Shown here: positions 16,501 to 24,189 of the stretch, piece by piece | Numbering within the stretch: position 1 is the stretch's first letter | How the letters are laid out: each line of letters begins with the position of its first letter | Assembly: GCA_020633555.1 (NCBI GenBank) | Contig: JACKDL010000040.1 | Coordinates: 1 to 45,662 of the forward strand | DNA from: Myxococcales bacterium | GTDB taxonomy: Bacteria; Myxococcota_A; Bradymonadia; UBA7976; UBA1532 | Direction: 5' to 3' | Length of the DNA stretch: 45,662 bases | Translations under genes and position numbers: made by a program | Notes under the pieces: model-generated | The model's database searches: none | What the model was told of the DNA's origin: nothing | The model's input: only the letters and a program-made list of their open reading frames with translations

Positions 16501-19500
16501 ATGTTCGAGCGGCGTTGGATCACGTGGGGGCTCGCCGGGGCGATGGCCCTGGGCGGCTGTGACGATGGCAAGAAGACGCCGCCGACCGACGGCCCGGGGG
16601 ACAACCCCGCCACCGCCGGCCTGCGGCTCGATGAGGCGCAGATCGCGGCCACGCCGCGCAGCGGGGGGCTGGACGTCCGCGTCCTGCTGCAGCGCACGGG
16701 GGCTGCGGACGCGGCGGGCACGGTCACCGTCAGCCTGCACCGGCTGGGCGAGGAGGCCGCGCTGGCCATCGGCTCGGCCGACTTCCTGGCCAACCAGGAC
16801 ACGGCCGCGGTGGACGTGGGCCTGACCCTGGCCGAAGACCTGGGCCTGGCGGATCCCAGCAGCCTGGCCGGCTTCGTGCTGCGCTACCGGGTGAGCTGGG
16901 ACGGCGCCCCGCTGTGGGGCCGCCGCTCGCTGTTCGCCGCCGCGAAGCTCGCCGAGGCGCAGCTCCTGTCCAGCGACACCTTCCAGGTGGACGTGCCCGC
17001 CTTCGTGCGGCTCATGACCCGCGATCCCAACTCGGGCGAGGCCCTGACGGACCTGCCGGTGACCGTGGGCATCGAGCGCGGCGAGGGGGACGAGGTCGAG
17101 TTCACCGCCCTGTTCCAGGGCCGCACCGACGCCCTGGGGCAGCTCGCCGCCCAGCTCCAGCCCGGCGAGGATCTCGTGGGCGCCGGCAACCTCGTGGTGC
17201 GCGTCGAGACGCCCACCGGCCCGCAGGAGATGCGCGCCCAGGTGGCCGTGGAGCGTGCCACCAAGATCCTGGTCACCACCGACAAGCCGCTGTACCAGCC
17301 CGGGCAGACCATGCACCTGCGGGCGCTGGCACTGCGCCGCCCGAACCTGGGCCCCGACGCCGACACCAAGGTGATCTGGGAGATCTTCGACGGCAAGGAC
17401 AACAAGGTGGAGCGGGTCGAGACCCGCACCGACGACTTCGGGGTGACCAGCTTCCAGTTCAAGCTGGCCCGCGAGGTCAACATGGGCCGCTACCGGATCG
17501 TGGCCACCGTGGGCGACACGGTGACCGAGAAGACGGTCACGGTGGACCGCTACGTCCTGCCCAAGTTCGATCTGGACCTGGATCTGGACCGCGCCGTGTA
17601 CTTCGCGGGCGACCGGATCGTGGGCACCGTGCGCGCGCGCTACTTCTTCGGTGAGGCGGTAGCCGGCGGCCAGGTGAGCCTGAGCGCCAGCACCGTCGAC
17701 GCCGGCGAGACCGTGTTCGCCAACCTGCAGGGTGCCACCAACGCCGAGGGCCTGTACCAGTTCGAGATCCAGGTGCCCGACTACATCGTCGGCCAGCCCC
17801 TGGAGCAGGGCGGCGGCCTGATCAACCTGGCCCTGGAGGTCACCGACACCGCCGGCCAGGCCCGCACGGTCAGCCAGCTCGTGCGCATCGCCCGCGGCCC
17901 CCTGGAGCTGGCCGTGGTGCCCGAGAGCGGGAGCTACGTGCCCGGCGTGGCCCAGAAGCTGCTGCTGCGCACGACGGACGCCGCCGGCGCCCCCACCTCG
18001 GCCACCGTGCGGCTGACCGTCAACGGCAACGCGCTGGAGCCGGTGGACACCAACGCCAACGGCCTGGGGTTCGTGCGGGTGGTGGCCTTCGAGCCGCAGC
18101 TCGACATCCAGGCGGTGGCGGTGAAGGGCGACGACGAGATCACCGAGAGCTTCCAGTTCGCCGCGGGCGATCCGGCCCCCGAGGGCTCGCTGCTGGTGCG
18201 CACCGATCGCGCCCTGTACCGGGTGGGCGACACCCTGCGCTTCGAGGCCCACGTGGCCGGCGCCCAGGACCGCCTGTACCTGGACGTCATCCGCGGCGGC
18301 CAGACCGTGCTCACCGACACCCTGACCCTGGACGACCAGGGCACGGGCACCTACGAGCTGACCCTGACCCCCGATCACGCCGGCCCGCTCAAGCTGAGCG
18401 CCTACTACCTGGCCCAGGGCAGCAGCCTGCGCCGGGACTCGGCCACCGTGTACGTGGATCTGGCCAACGACCTGCGCCTGAGCTTCGAGACCGATCGCGA
18501 CACCTACGCCCCCGGTGAAGAGGCCACCCTGAACGTGCGGGTGACCGACGCCGACGGCAACCCGCAGGTGGCGGCCGTGGGCCTGCAGGGCGTGGACGAG
18601 GCCGTCTACAGCCTCATGGAGTTCCGCCCCGGGCTCGAGAACACCTACTTCCGCATCGAGGGTGAGCTGGGCGAGCCCCGCTACCAGATCGGCGTGCCCG
18701 GCCTGGCCACTCTGGTCAGCGGTGGCGGCGCCGTGGACGACGAGCGCCGGCAGGCCGAGGCCGAGATCCTGTTCGCCGCCAGCGGCGACGAGGCCAGCCA
18801 CCCGGTGGCCATCAACACCTACAAGAACGCCAAGGCGGCCGTGCCCGCGCTGGTGCGCCCGGTGATCCAGGCCAGCCTGGAGACCTTCACCCAGCCGCTG
18901 ATCCAGGCCATCCAGAGCAGCGACCAGCCCTGGAACTTCGACGTCGCCGGCTGGGTGGCCAGCCACAGCCGCGGTGTGTTCGACCCCTGGGGCCAGCCGA
19001 TGCAGATCGACGCCCCCGACCCCTACTCGGTGCGCTTCCAGAGCGCCGGCCCCGACGAGACCGTGGGCACCGAGGACGACGTGAGCGTCACCAGCAACGT
19101 GAACCAGCAGGCCTTCCCGGGCGGCGTGGATGACTTCGACGGCGATCGGGCGGGCGGCGGCTTCAACGGCGCGCCCGAGGCGGGCGGCGAGGCCCCCCCC
19201 GCCGAGCCCGTGGCCGACAACGACGGCGCCGGCGGCGGCAACGACGGCGTGCGCGTGCGCCGCGACTTCCCCGAGACCCTGTTCGTGGAGCCGGCGCTCA
19301 TCACCGGCGCCGACGGCACGGCCACGCTGCAGATCCCCCTGGCCGACAGCATCACCACCTGGCGGGTGAGCGGCCTGGCCAACAGCGCCGGCGGCCTGCT
19401 GGGCTCGGGCGACGCGGGCATCCGCGTCTTCCAGGACTTCTTCGTGGACATCGACTTCCCCGCCACCCTGACCCGGGGTGACGAGTTCCATGTGCCCGTG

Positions 19501-21345
19501 GCGGTCTACAACTACCTCGACGAGCCCCAGGTGGTGACGCTGACCGTGCAGCAGGCCCCCTGGTTCACCCTGCTGGGCGACGCCGTCATCCAGCTCCCGC
19601 TGGACGCGGGCCAGGTGGCCGGCGTGCGCATCCCGGTGCGCGTGGAGCGCGTGGGCCTGCACGACCTGACGGTCATCGCCCAGGGCGGCGAGCTGGCGGA
19701 CGGCGTGGCCCGCACCGTGCTGGTGGAGCCCGACGGTCAGAAGATCGAGGGTGTGATCAGCGGCAGTCTGCAGGACGTGGTGGAACACACCGTGACCATC
19801 CCCGCCGACAGCGTCGAGGACTCGGGCAAGCTGCTCGTGAAGCTGTACCCCGGTGTGTTCAGCCAGGTGGTCGAAGGCCTGGACGGCATCCTGCAGATGC
19901 CCAGCGGCTGCTTCGAGCAGACCAGCAGCAGCACCTGGCCCAACGTGCTGGTGGCCCGCTACATGGACGAGAGCAACTCGGGCAGCCCCGAGGCCATGGC
20001 GCAGGCCATGCAATACATCAACACCGGCTACCAGCGCCTGCTGACCTTCGAGGTGGACACCGGCGGCTTCGAGTGGTTCGGCAACCCGCCCAGCCACACC
20101 GTGCTCACCGCCTACGGTCTGTTGGAGTTCACCGACATGGCCCAGGTGCGCGTGGTGGACGAAGACATGCTGGCCCGCACCCGCGCCTGGCTGCTGGCCC
20201 AGCAGAAGGACGACGGCCGCTGGGAGACCACCCGCGGCTACGACGAGACGGGCCAGCTCAGCGACCCCGTGCCCGTGACCGCGTACGTGGCCTTCGCCCT
20301 GGCGGCGGCCGGCGAGCAGGGCCCCGCGCTCCAGCGCGCCCAGAACTACCTGGAAGGCCACATGGCCGAGATGGGCACCTACAGCACCGCGCTGGCGGCC
20401 AACTTCATGGCCACCTGGCGCCCGCAGGACGCCTTCACCCAGCGCCTGGTGGACAAGCTGGTGGACACCATCCAGGCCGCCATCCAGGGCCAGGAAGGCC
20501 AGCACTGGCAGACCGACGAACAGACCACCACCTATGGCATGGGCGAGCCCGCCTTCATCGAGACCACGGCGCTCGCCACCCACGCCCTGCTGGTGGCCCG
20601 CGCCCACCCGCAGCTCACCGAGCAGGCCTTGGCCTGGCTGGTGACCAAGAAGAGCCCGGGCGGCGCCTGGGGCAGCACGGCCGGCACCGTGTGGACCATC
20701 AAGTGCCTGCTCAAGAGCCTGGAGGGCGGCCGCGACGACAACGCCAATGCCACCGTGCGCATCGTGCTCGACGGCCAGGAGCGCGCCAGCTTCCAGGTGA
20801 CCCCCGAGACCAGCGACGTCATGCGCCAGGCCGACCTCTCGCAGTGGCTGCTGCCCGGCGTGCCGCACACCCTGGACATCGTCCGTGAGGGCGAGGGCAA
20901 CCTGAACTACGGCGTGGTCACCGTGCACCACCAGCCCTGGGCCGAGAGCCCGCCCGCTGAGGGCCCGCTGAGCATCGCCGTGGACTACGACCGCACCGAC
21001 CTGGAGGTGGACGACACCGTCACCGCCCGCGTGGTGGTCACCAACAACGACCTGGACTTCGCCGACATGGTGATGCTGGACCTGGGCATCCCGCCCGGCT
21101 TCGAGCTCGTGCGCGCCGATCTGGACGCCCTGGCCGGCGGCCGCCAGTTCCGCCGCTACGAGGCCACCCAGCGCCAGCTCATCGTCTACCTGGACGCCAT
21201 CATGCCCGGCGAGCCCTTCGAGTTCAGCTACCGCCTGGTGGCCCGCGATCCCATCCGCGCCCAGGCCCCCCGCAGCCGGGTGTACAGCTACTACAACCCG
21301 GGCGTGGGCCAGGAGGCCGAGCCCATCGAGTTCCGCGTGGACTGA
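16501..21345 (+). CDS. Alpha-2-macroglobulin family lipoprotein with thioester
   Basis: ATG 16501 has an excellent ribosome site (AAGGAGGAGG); 1614 residues. The signal peptide ends in the lipobox ALGGC. MG-type domains follow; MG2 is marked by TTDKPLYQPGQTMHLRAL (about residue 258). The bait-like segment lies near residues 875-915, Gly/Asp/Pro-rich and just before VRRDFPETLFVEP, which matches the segment after the bait region in animal A2M. The thioester motif PSGCFEQ contains Cys1137 and Gln1140, followed by the alpha-alpha toroid (thioester domain) and a C-terminal sandwich. Known members trap attacking proteases when the bait is cut and the thioester reacts; bacterial forms guard the periplasm. 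Many bacterial A2M genes pair with a PBP1C gene, but none is adjacent here. The large size and intact CxEQ indicate a functional protein. Confidence 0.9.
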   Translation: MFERRWITWGLAGAMALGGCDDGKKTPPTDGPGDNPATAGLRLDEAQIAATPRSGGLDVRVLLQRTGAADAAGTVTVSLHRLGEEAALAIGSADFLANQDTAAVDVGLTLAEDLGLADPSSLAGFVLRYRVSWDGAPLWGRRSLFAAAKLAEAQLLSSDTFQVDVPAFVRLMTRDPNSGEALTDLPVTVGIERGEGDEVEFTALFQGRTDALGQLAAQLQPGEDLVGAGNLVVRVETPTGPQEMRAQVAVERATKILVTTDKPLYQPGQTMHLRALALRRPNLGPDADTKVIWEIFDGKDNKVERVETRTDDFGVTSFQFKLAREVNMGRYRIVATVGDTVTEKTVTVDRYVLPKFDLDLDLDRAVYFAGDRIVGTVRARYFFGEAVAGGQVSLSASTVDAGETVFANLQGATNAEGLYQFEIQVPDYIVGQPLEQGGGLINLALEVTDTAGQARTVSQLVRIARGPLELAVVPESGSYVPGVAQKLLLRTTDAAGAPTSATVRLTVNGNALEPVDTNANGLGFVRVVAFEPQLDIQAVAVKGDDEITESFQFAAGDPAPEGSLLVRTDRALYRVGDTLRFEAHVAGAQDRLYLDVIRGGQTVLTDTLTLDDQGTGTYELTLTPDHAGPLKLSAYYLAQGSSLRRDSATVYVDLANDLRLSFETDRDTYAPGEEATLNVRVTDADGNPQVAAVGLQGVDEAVYSLMEFRPGLENTYFRIEGELGEPRYQIGVPGLATLVSGGGAVDDERRQAEAEILFAASGDEASHPVAINTYKNAKAAVPALVRPVIQASLETFTQPLIQAIQSSDQPWNFDVAGWVASHSRGVFDPWGQPMQIDAPDPYSVRFQSAGPDETVGTEDDVSVTSNVNQQAFPGGVDDFDGDRAGGGFNGAPEAGGEAPPAEPVADNDGAGGGNDGVRVRRDFPETLFVEPALITGADGTATLQIPLADSITTWRVSGLANSAGGLLGSGDAGIRVFQDFFVDIDFPATLTRGDEFHVPVAVYNYLDEPQVVTLTVQQAPWFTLLGDAVIQLPLDAGQVAGVRIPVRVERVGLHDLTVIAQGGELADGVARTVLVEPDGQKIEGVISGSLQDVVEHTVTIPADSVEDSGKLLVKLYPGVFSQVVEGLDGILQMPSGCFEQTSSSTWPNVLVARYMDESNSGSPEAMAQAMQYINTGYQRLLTFEVDTGGFEWFGNPPSHTVLTAYGLLEFTDMAQVRVVDEDMLARTRAWLLAQQKDDGRWETTRGYDETGQLSDPVPVTAYVAFALAAAGEQGPALQRAQNYLEGHMAEMGTYSTALAANFMATWRPQDAFTQRLVDKLVDTIQAAIQGQEGQHWQTDEQTTTYGMGEPAFIETTALATHALLVARAHPQLTEQALAWLVTKKSPGGAWGSTAGTVWTIKCLLKSLEGGRDDNANATVRIVLDGQERASFQVTPETSDVMRQADLSQWLLPGVPHTLDIVREGEGNLNYGVVTVHHQPWAESPPAEGPLSIAVDYDRTDLEVDDTVTARVVVTNNDLDFADMVMLDLGIPPGFELVRADLDALAGGRQFRRYEATQRQLIVYLDAIMPGEPFEFSYRLVARDPIRAQAPRSRVYSYYNPGVGQEAEPIEFRVD

Positions 21346-21668
21346 GGTTCACTGCCTTGCGGCGCCCCGCCCCGGGGCGCCGCGCGTGTCCGACCCGTCC
21401 CCGCCACCCGCATCCCGAACCAGCGCTGCCGCCGTCCGAAGCGCTCACGCGTCGCCGAATGGCGGGCACCGCGCGTGGTGGGAGGCTGCCGGGTGCGTCG
21501 AGCAGCCGCAACGGCGCGCTCGACGGTCCGAAGGATGGAGTCGCAAGTCTCTCCCGCGAAGGCCACCAGGCCCGCGCCGACGCCGGCCAGGCCCACAGAG
21601 TACAGGGCGCTGAGGTCCTGCATCTGTCCGCGCAGGTGCGCCTCCTGGCGCTGCTCAAGCGACGACAT
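21291..21668 (-). CDS. Possible small membrane-associated protein
   Basis: The ATG overlaps the end of the 27-residue membrane peptide gene by 14 bp; 125 residues. The N-terminal half looks protein-like: a charged start (MSSLEQRQEAHLRGQMQDL), one hydrophobic stretch (YSVGLAGVGAGLVAFAG) and a helix. The C-terminal half is Arg/Gly/Pro-rich, runs through a strong hairpin and overlaps the 3' end of the macroglobulin gene antisense by 55 bp. The real product may be shorter or frameshifted. No family is recognised. It would be the last gene of the HpaA-like operon. Confidence 0.35.
   Translation of the reverse strand: MSSLEQRQEAHLRGQMQDLSALYSVGLAGVGAGLVAFAGETCDSILRTVERAVAAARRTRQPPTTRGARHSATRERFGRRQRWFGMRVAGTGRTRAAPRGGAPQGSEPQSTRNSMGSASWPTPGL
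21359..21383. terminator. GC hairpin downstream of the macroglobulin gene
   Basis: A perfect 11-bp stem (GCGGCGCCCCG / CGGGGCGCCGC) with a 3-nt CCC loop starts 14 bp after the macroglobulin stop. It is very stable but has no T-tract, so it may be a Rho-assisted or bidirectional terminator between convergent units. It lies inside the weak 125-aa minus-strand ORF, which lowers confidence in the 3' part of that ORF. Confidence 0.5.
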
Positions 21669-21738
21669 ATCCGCCCACGACCAGGCCCACCAGATCCAGC
21701 ACCAGCAGCGCCACCCCGATCCAACCGCGAGTGGTCAT
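21655..21738 (-). CDS. 27-residue single-span membrane peptide
   Basis: ATG at 21736-21738 lies 10 bp after the HpaA-like stop, and the frame ends at 21655. The peptide is MTTRGW followed by an almost uninterrupted hydrophobic helix (IGVALLVLDLVGLVVGGYVVA). A positive N-terminus predicts an N-in orientation. Size, position in the operon and start/stop overlap with the next ORF support a small membrane protein. It could also be the signal or first helix of the following ORF separated by a frameshift. Confidence 0.45.
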   Translation of the reverse strand: MTTRGWIGVALLVLDLVGLVVGGYVVA

Positions 21739-21748
21739 GGGGGCCCCT

Positions 21749-22507
21749 TCAGTAGGCCTTCTTGGCCCGCAGCTCCTGCGCCTGCCTCTGGAGCACCTGA
21801 AACTCCTCGCCGCTGACATAGCGGTCCAGCGCGCCCATCACCTGCTTGTAGGTGGCCTCGTGCATTCGGGCCCAGGCGTTCTTCACCTCGACGCCATCGG
21901 GCACGCCCGCGCCCAGGCAGGCGTTGCCCGTGACCTGCACCGGCTGGGTCTTCTGCATCACCTCCAGACGCTTGACCCACATCTTCTCGCCCGACAGGGG
22001 CTCCTTGACGATCAGCGAGATGTCGCCCTGCAGGGCGTAAGCGATCTTGCAGGTCTGGGTGGTGGTGACCTGCCCGGTGAGGAAGTTGCGGCTGGCGTCG
22101 GTGTTCTGGTCGCTGGCCTGGGCGCTGGCGGTGATGTCCAGGGTCGCGAAGAGCACCAGATCCGAGCCCTTCTTCTCGGGGAAGGTCATGTTGGCCAGGC
22201 TGTCGTAGGGGCCGGCCACCCGGAAGCCCTTGCGGCTGAGCAGCTCGGTGAAGCTGGCGCGCAGGCTGGCGACCATGCGCCGCGCCACCTCGTCGTCGCG
22301 GTTCTGGCGCCACCAGGTCTCGCCGTCGCCGGTGAACTCGGCACCCACCACCCCGACAGTCACGTCGAGCGGGCCGGCGGCCTGCGCGGCGGTGTAGCTG
22401 AAGCTGGGAGTGTAGGGCTTGACCTTGGGGCGCGGCTTCGGGGCCGGGCCGCAGGCGACGAGGAGGGCCGCTGCGGTCGCCAGCGCCAGTCGAGTGAGGG
22501 TGAACAT
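21749..22507 (-). CDS. HpaA-like outer-membrane lipoprotein
   Basis: The ATG has AGGAG about 6 bp upstream; 252 residues. The signal peptide ends in the lipobox LLVAC. The mature protein resembles the HpaA family (Helicobacter neuraminyllactose-binding haemagglutinin-type lipoproteins) in order and spacing of motifs. It has LLSRKGFRV after an alpha/beta start, then EKKGSDLVLFATLDI, a strand pair with KEPLSGEKMWVKRLEV, and a C-terminal helix (MGALDRYVSGEEFQVLQRQAQELRAKK) like HpaA's terminal helix. The match is from memory. HpaA proteins are surface lipoproteins; sialic-acid binding is disputed even in Helicobacter and is not implied here. It lies in a minus-strand series with two small cytoplasmic proteins upstream and small ORFs downstream. 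Confidence 0.6.
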   Translation of the reverse strand: MFTLTRLALATAAALLVACGPAPKPRPKVKPYTPSFSYTAAQAAGPLDVTVGVVGAEFTGDGETWWRQNRDDEVARRMVASLRASFTELLSRKGFRVAGPYDSLANMTFPEKKGSDLVLFATLDITASAQASDQNTDASRNFLTGQVTTTQTCKIAYALQGDISLIVKEPLSGEKMWVKRLEVMQKTQPVQVTGNACLGAGVPDGVEVKNAWARMHEATYKQVMGALDRYVSGEEFQVLQRQAQELRAKKAY

Positions 22508-22640
22508 GGTTGGCTCCTGTGACAGATGGGTCGATGCACGACCGGTGTGGGCGGCGTGGCCGCCGGTGGATGTCTGGTCTGTGGGTCGCTCGGCCCATAG
22601 CCCTTGCAGGGCGAGCAGGCCCGAGGTTTGCGCCGCCGGA

Positions 22641-22847
22641 TCAGGCCGGCGCGTCGTCGAAGGGGCGGTCGCAGCGGGCGCAGTGGTGGCGCTCGATGTG
22701 CTTGTCCTTGAACAGGCCCTTCTTCACGTAGGGGTGGGGCACCAGGTGGTCCTTGCAGGCGCGCACACCGCACTGCAGGCACAGGTACATCTCGCGGTTC
22801 GGGCGCTCGTCGCCGCACTCGGGGCAGATGGACTTGAAGAGACCCAT
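22641..22847 (-). CDS. Small zinc-ribbon/treble-clef-like protein
   Basis: The ATG has a strong ribosome site (GGAGGAACGAC); 68 residues. Cys pairs CPEC, CLQC and CARC plus CKDH and several His give at least eight possible Zn2+ ligands, probably two zinc sites in a compact double zinc finger. The C-terminal part is basic (KKGLFKDKHIERHH). No specific family is recognised. It could bind nucleic acid or act as a protein adaptor. It lies 21 bp downstream of the 59-residue gene with similar translation signals, so the two are probably co-expressed. Confidence 0.65.
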   Translation of the reverse strand: MGLFKSICPECGDERPNREMYLCLQCGVRACKDHLVPHPYVKKGLFKDKHIERHHCARCDRPFDDAPA

Positions 22848-22868
22848 GTCGTTCCTCCGGACTCCGGG

Positions 22869-23048
22869 TTACTTGTCGTGCACGTAGGCTTCGGCGCGCC
22901 GCATGGCGTCGCCGGCGCTCGTGGCCTTGCCGCAGCTGGTCCAGCCGGCGATCTGCACGTAGACGTTGCGATCGCTGGGGTTCCACTTCACGCCGACGCT
23001 GCGCCGGGTGCGCCCCGTCTTGACCTTGCCGATGACTTCCGCTGCCAT
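22869..23048 (-). CDS. 59-residue basic hypothetical protein
   Basis: ATG at 23046-23048 follows AGGAG at about 7 bp; 59 residues. A longer frame beginning at 23180 lacks a ribosome site and covers the promoter region, so the short form is chosen. The sequence is a small basic alpha/beta-like unit (VKTGRTRRSVGVKWNPSDRNVYVQIAGW, then AMRRAEAYVHDK). No family is recognised. First gene of the minus-strand cluster that includes the zinc protein and HpaA-like lipoprotein, and divergent from the TIGR02147-like regulator. Confidence 0.6.
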   Translation of the reverse strand: MAAEVIGKVKTGRTRRSVGVKWNPSDRNVYVQIAGWTSCGKATSAGDAMRRAEAYVHDK

Positions 23049-23159
23049 GAGACACTCCTGTGTGTCTGCGCCGTTCGAGTCGGCGCGGGGTGAAATGGTC
23101 TGTGCTGCGCGCCCGCCGAGCGGGGGCCGCCCGGCTCGCCGAAGCCCCTGCACCCTGGC

Positions 23160-23207
23160 GTTTAGGAGCGCGCCGCGCAAATCAGGGGTTTAGGAAACTA
23201 AATCCCC
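23160..23207. promoter_or_regulatory. AT-rich control region with direct and inverted repeats
   Basis: GTTTAGGA occurs at 23160-23167 and 23188-23195, 28 bp apart. The second copy is also half of an imperfect dyad (GGGGTTTAG-GAAA-CTAAATCCCC, one-base bulge, 23185-23207). The patch is distinctly AT-richer than its surroundings and lies between the divergent 59-aa gene and the TIGR02147-like gene. It is a good candidate operator/promoter, possibly bound by that regulator. Confidence 0.5.
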
Positions 23208-23307
23208 ATGATCCCTGGACGTTTTGCTGCGCCGCTGCTTAGGCTCGGCGCCAGTGGCGGTCCGGTGGCGCGGGCCCGGAGGCGTCCCTGGGGCGGAGGT
23301 GCGTGGC

Positions 23308-24189
23308 GTGGATTCTGAGGTGAGCGGGTTCCCCAGCGTGTATGGCTACCGCGACTACCGAGCGTACCTGCGCGACTGGCTGGCGGCGTGTGAGGCGCAG
23401 GGGTCCCTGTCGGGGCGCGGGCTCGCCGATCGGGCCCAACGCTCGCCCGCGTACTTGCCCAACGTGCTGGCCGGGCGGTTTCAGATGACCGTGGACGCGG
23501 CGCACGCCTACGCGAAGGCCATGGGCCTGGACCAGGGTGAGCGCGGGTTCCTGGTCTTGCTGGTGCGCCACGCCCGTGAGAAGAGCGCCGCCGGGCGCGA
23601 CGCCATGGCCCGCGAGATCCTGCGCCGGCAGGCGGGCGAGGTGGCCTGCCGGGACTCGGAGCTGTTTGTGTACCTGGACGACTGGGTGAACATCGCCGTG
23701 CGCGAGGCGCTGGCGCTGCCCGACGCCCGCCCCGATCCGGCCTGGCTGGCCGAGCGGTGCGTGCCGCGGGTGCCGCCCGCGGTGGTGGAGCAGGCGCTGA
23801 TCCTGCTGGAGAATCTGGAGTTCATCGCGCCGGATCCGGCGCAACCGAGCCGGTGGAGGCCCACCGACGCGGGGCTGAAGTTCGACAAGCCCAGCGTGAA
23901 CCGGGCGGCGGTTCGGGCCTACCACCGAGCCATGCTGCACCGCGCGGCAGACTCGGTGTGGCTCGGCCGCGGCGAGAAGGCGCTCGACAGCCGATCCATC
24001 GCCATCTCGCGGGATCGGGTGCCCGAGCTGAAGGCCAGGCTGAAGGCGCTGCTGGACGAGCTGTGTGACAACGCGCCCGACGAGGCTCCCGCCGACGCGG
24101 TGTATCACGTACAGGTGGCGCTGTTTCCGCTGTTCGCCGATCCGCCGCTGGATCTGCCTGCTGAGATGCTGGGCGAGGAGGAGCCGTGA
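23308..24189 (+). CDS. TIGR02147-like regulator
   Basis: GTG 23308 is preferred because GGAGG lies 9 bp upstream; in-frame GTG 23299 and 23320 and TTG 23224 are alternatives. 293 residues. It matches what I recall of the TIGR02147 family of Fibrobacter, Bdellovibrio and Myxococcota. An N-terminal YGYRDYRAYLRDW is followed by a helix-turn-helix-like region (SGRGLADRAQRSPAYLPNVLAGRFQMT), long helices, and LALPDARPDPAWLAERC. Then comes a winged-helix-like block (VVEQALILLENLEFIAPD...WRPTDAGLKF) and a C-terminal beta-strand (YHVQVALFPLF). These proteins are thought to be transcriptional regulators, mostly uncharacterised. Its stop overlaps the start of the beta-helix lipoprotein gene, suggesting co-regulation. 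Confidence 0.72.
   Translation: MDSEVSGFPSVYGYRDYRAYLRDWLAACEAQGSLSGRGLADRAQRSPAYLPNVLAGRFQMTVDAAHAYAKAMGLDQGERGFLVLLVRHAREKSAAGRDAMAREILRRQAGEVACRDSELFVYLDDWVNIAVREALALPDARPDPAWLAERCVPRVPPAVVEQALILLENLEFIAPDPAQPSRWRPTDAGLKFDKPSVNRAAVRAYHRAMLHRAADSVWLGRGEKALDSRSIAISRDRVPELKARLKALLDELCDNAPDEAPADAVYHVQVALFPLFADPPLDLPAEMLGEEEP

Noticed and set aside
16207..20931. Minus-strand ORF of 1574 codons
   Set aside because: Antisense to the macroglobulin gene, which has a lipobox, thioester and strong ribosome site; the reverse frame is His/Gly/Val low-complexity.
22601..22613. Small hairpin GCCCT-TGC-AGGGC between the zinc protein and HpaA-like genes
   Set aside because: Only five base pairs and no T-tract; common by chance at this GC content.
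23224..23307. Longer start (TTG 23224) for the TIGR02147-like regulator
   Set aside because: No ribosome site and no family-like residues before VSGFPSVYGYRDY; GTG 23308 has GGAGG.
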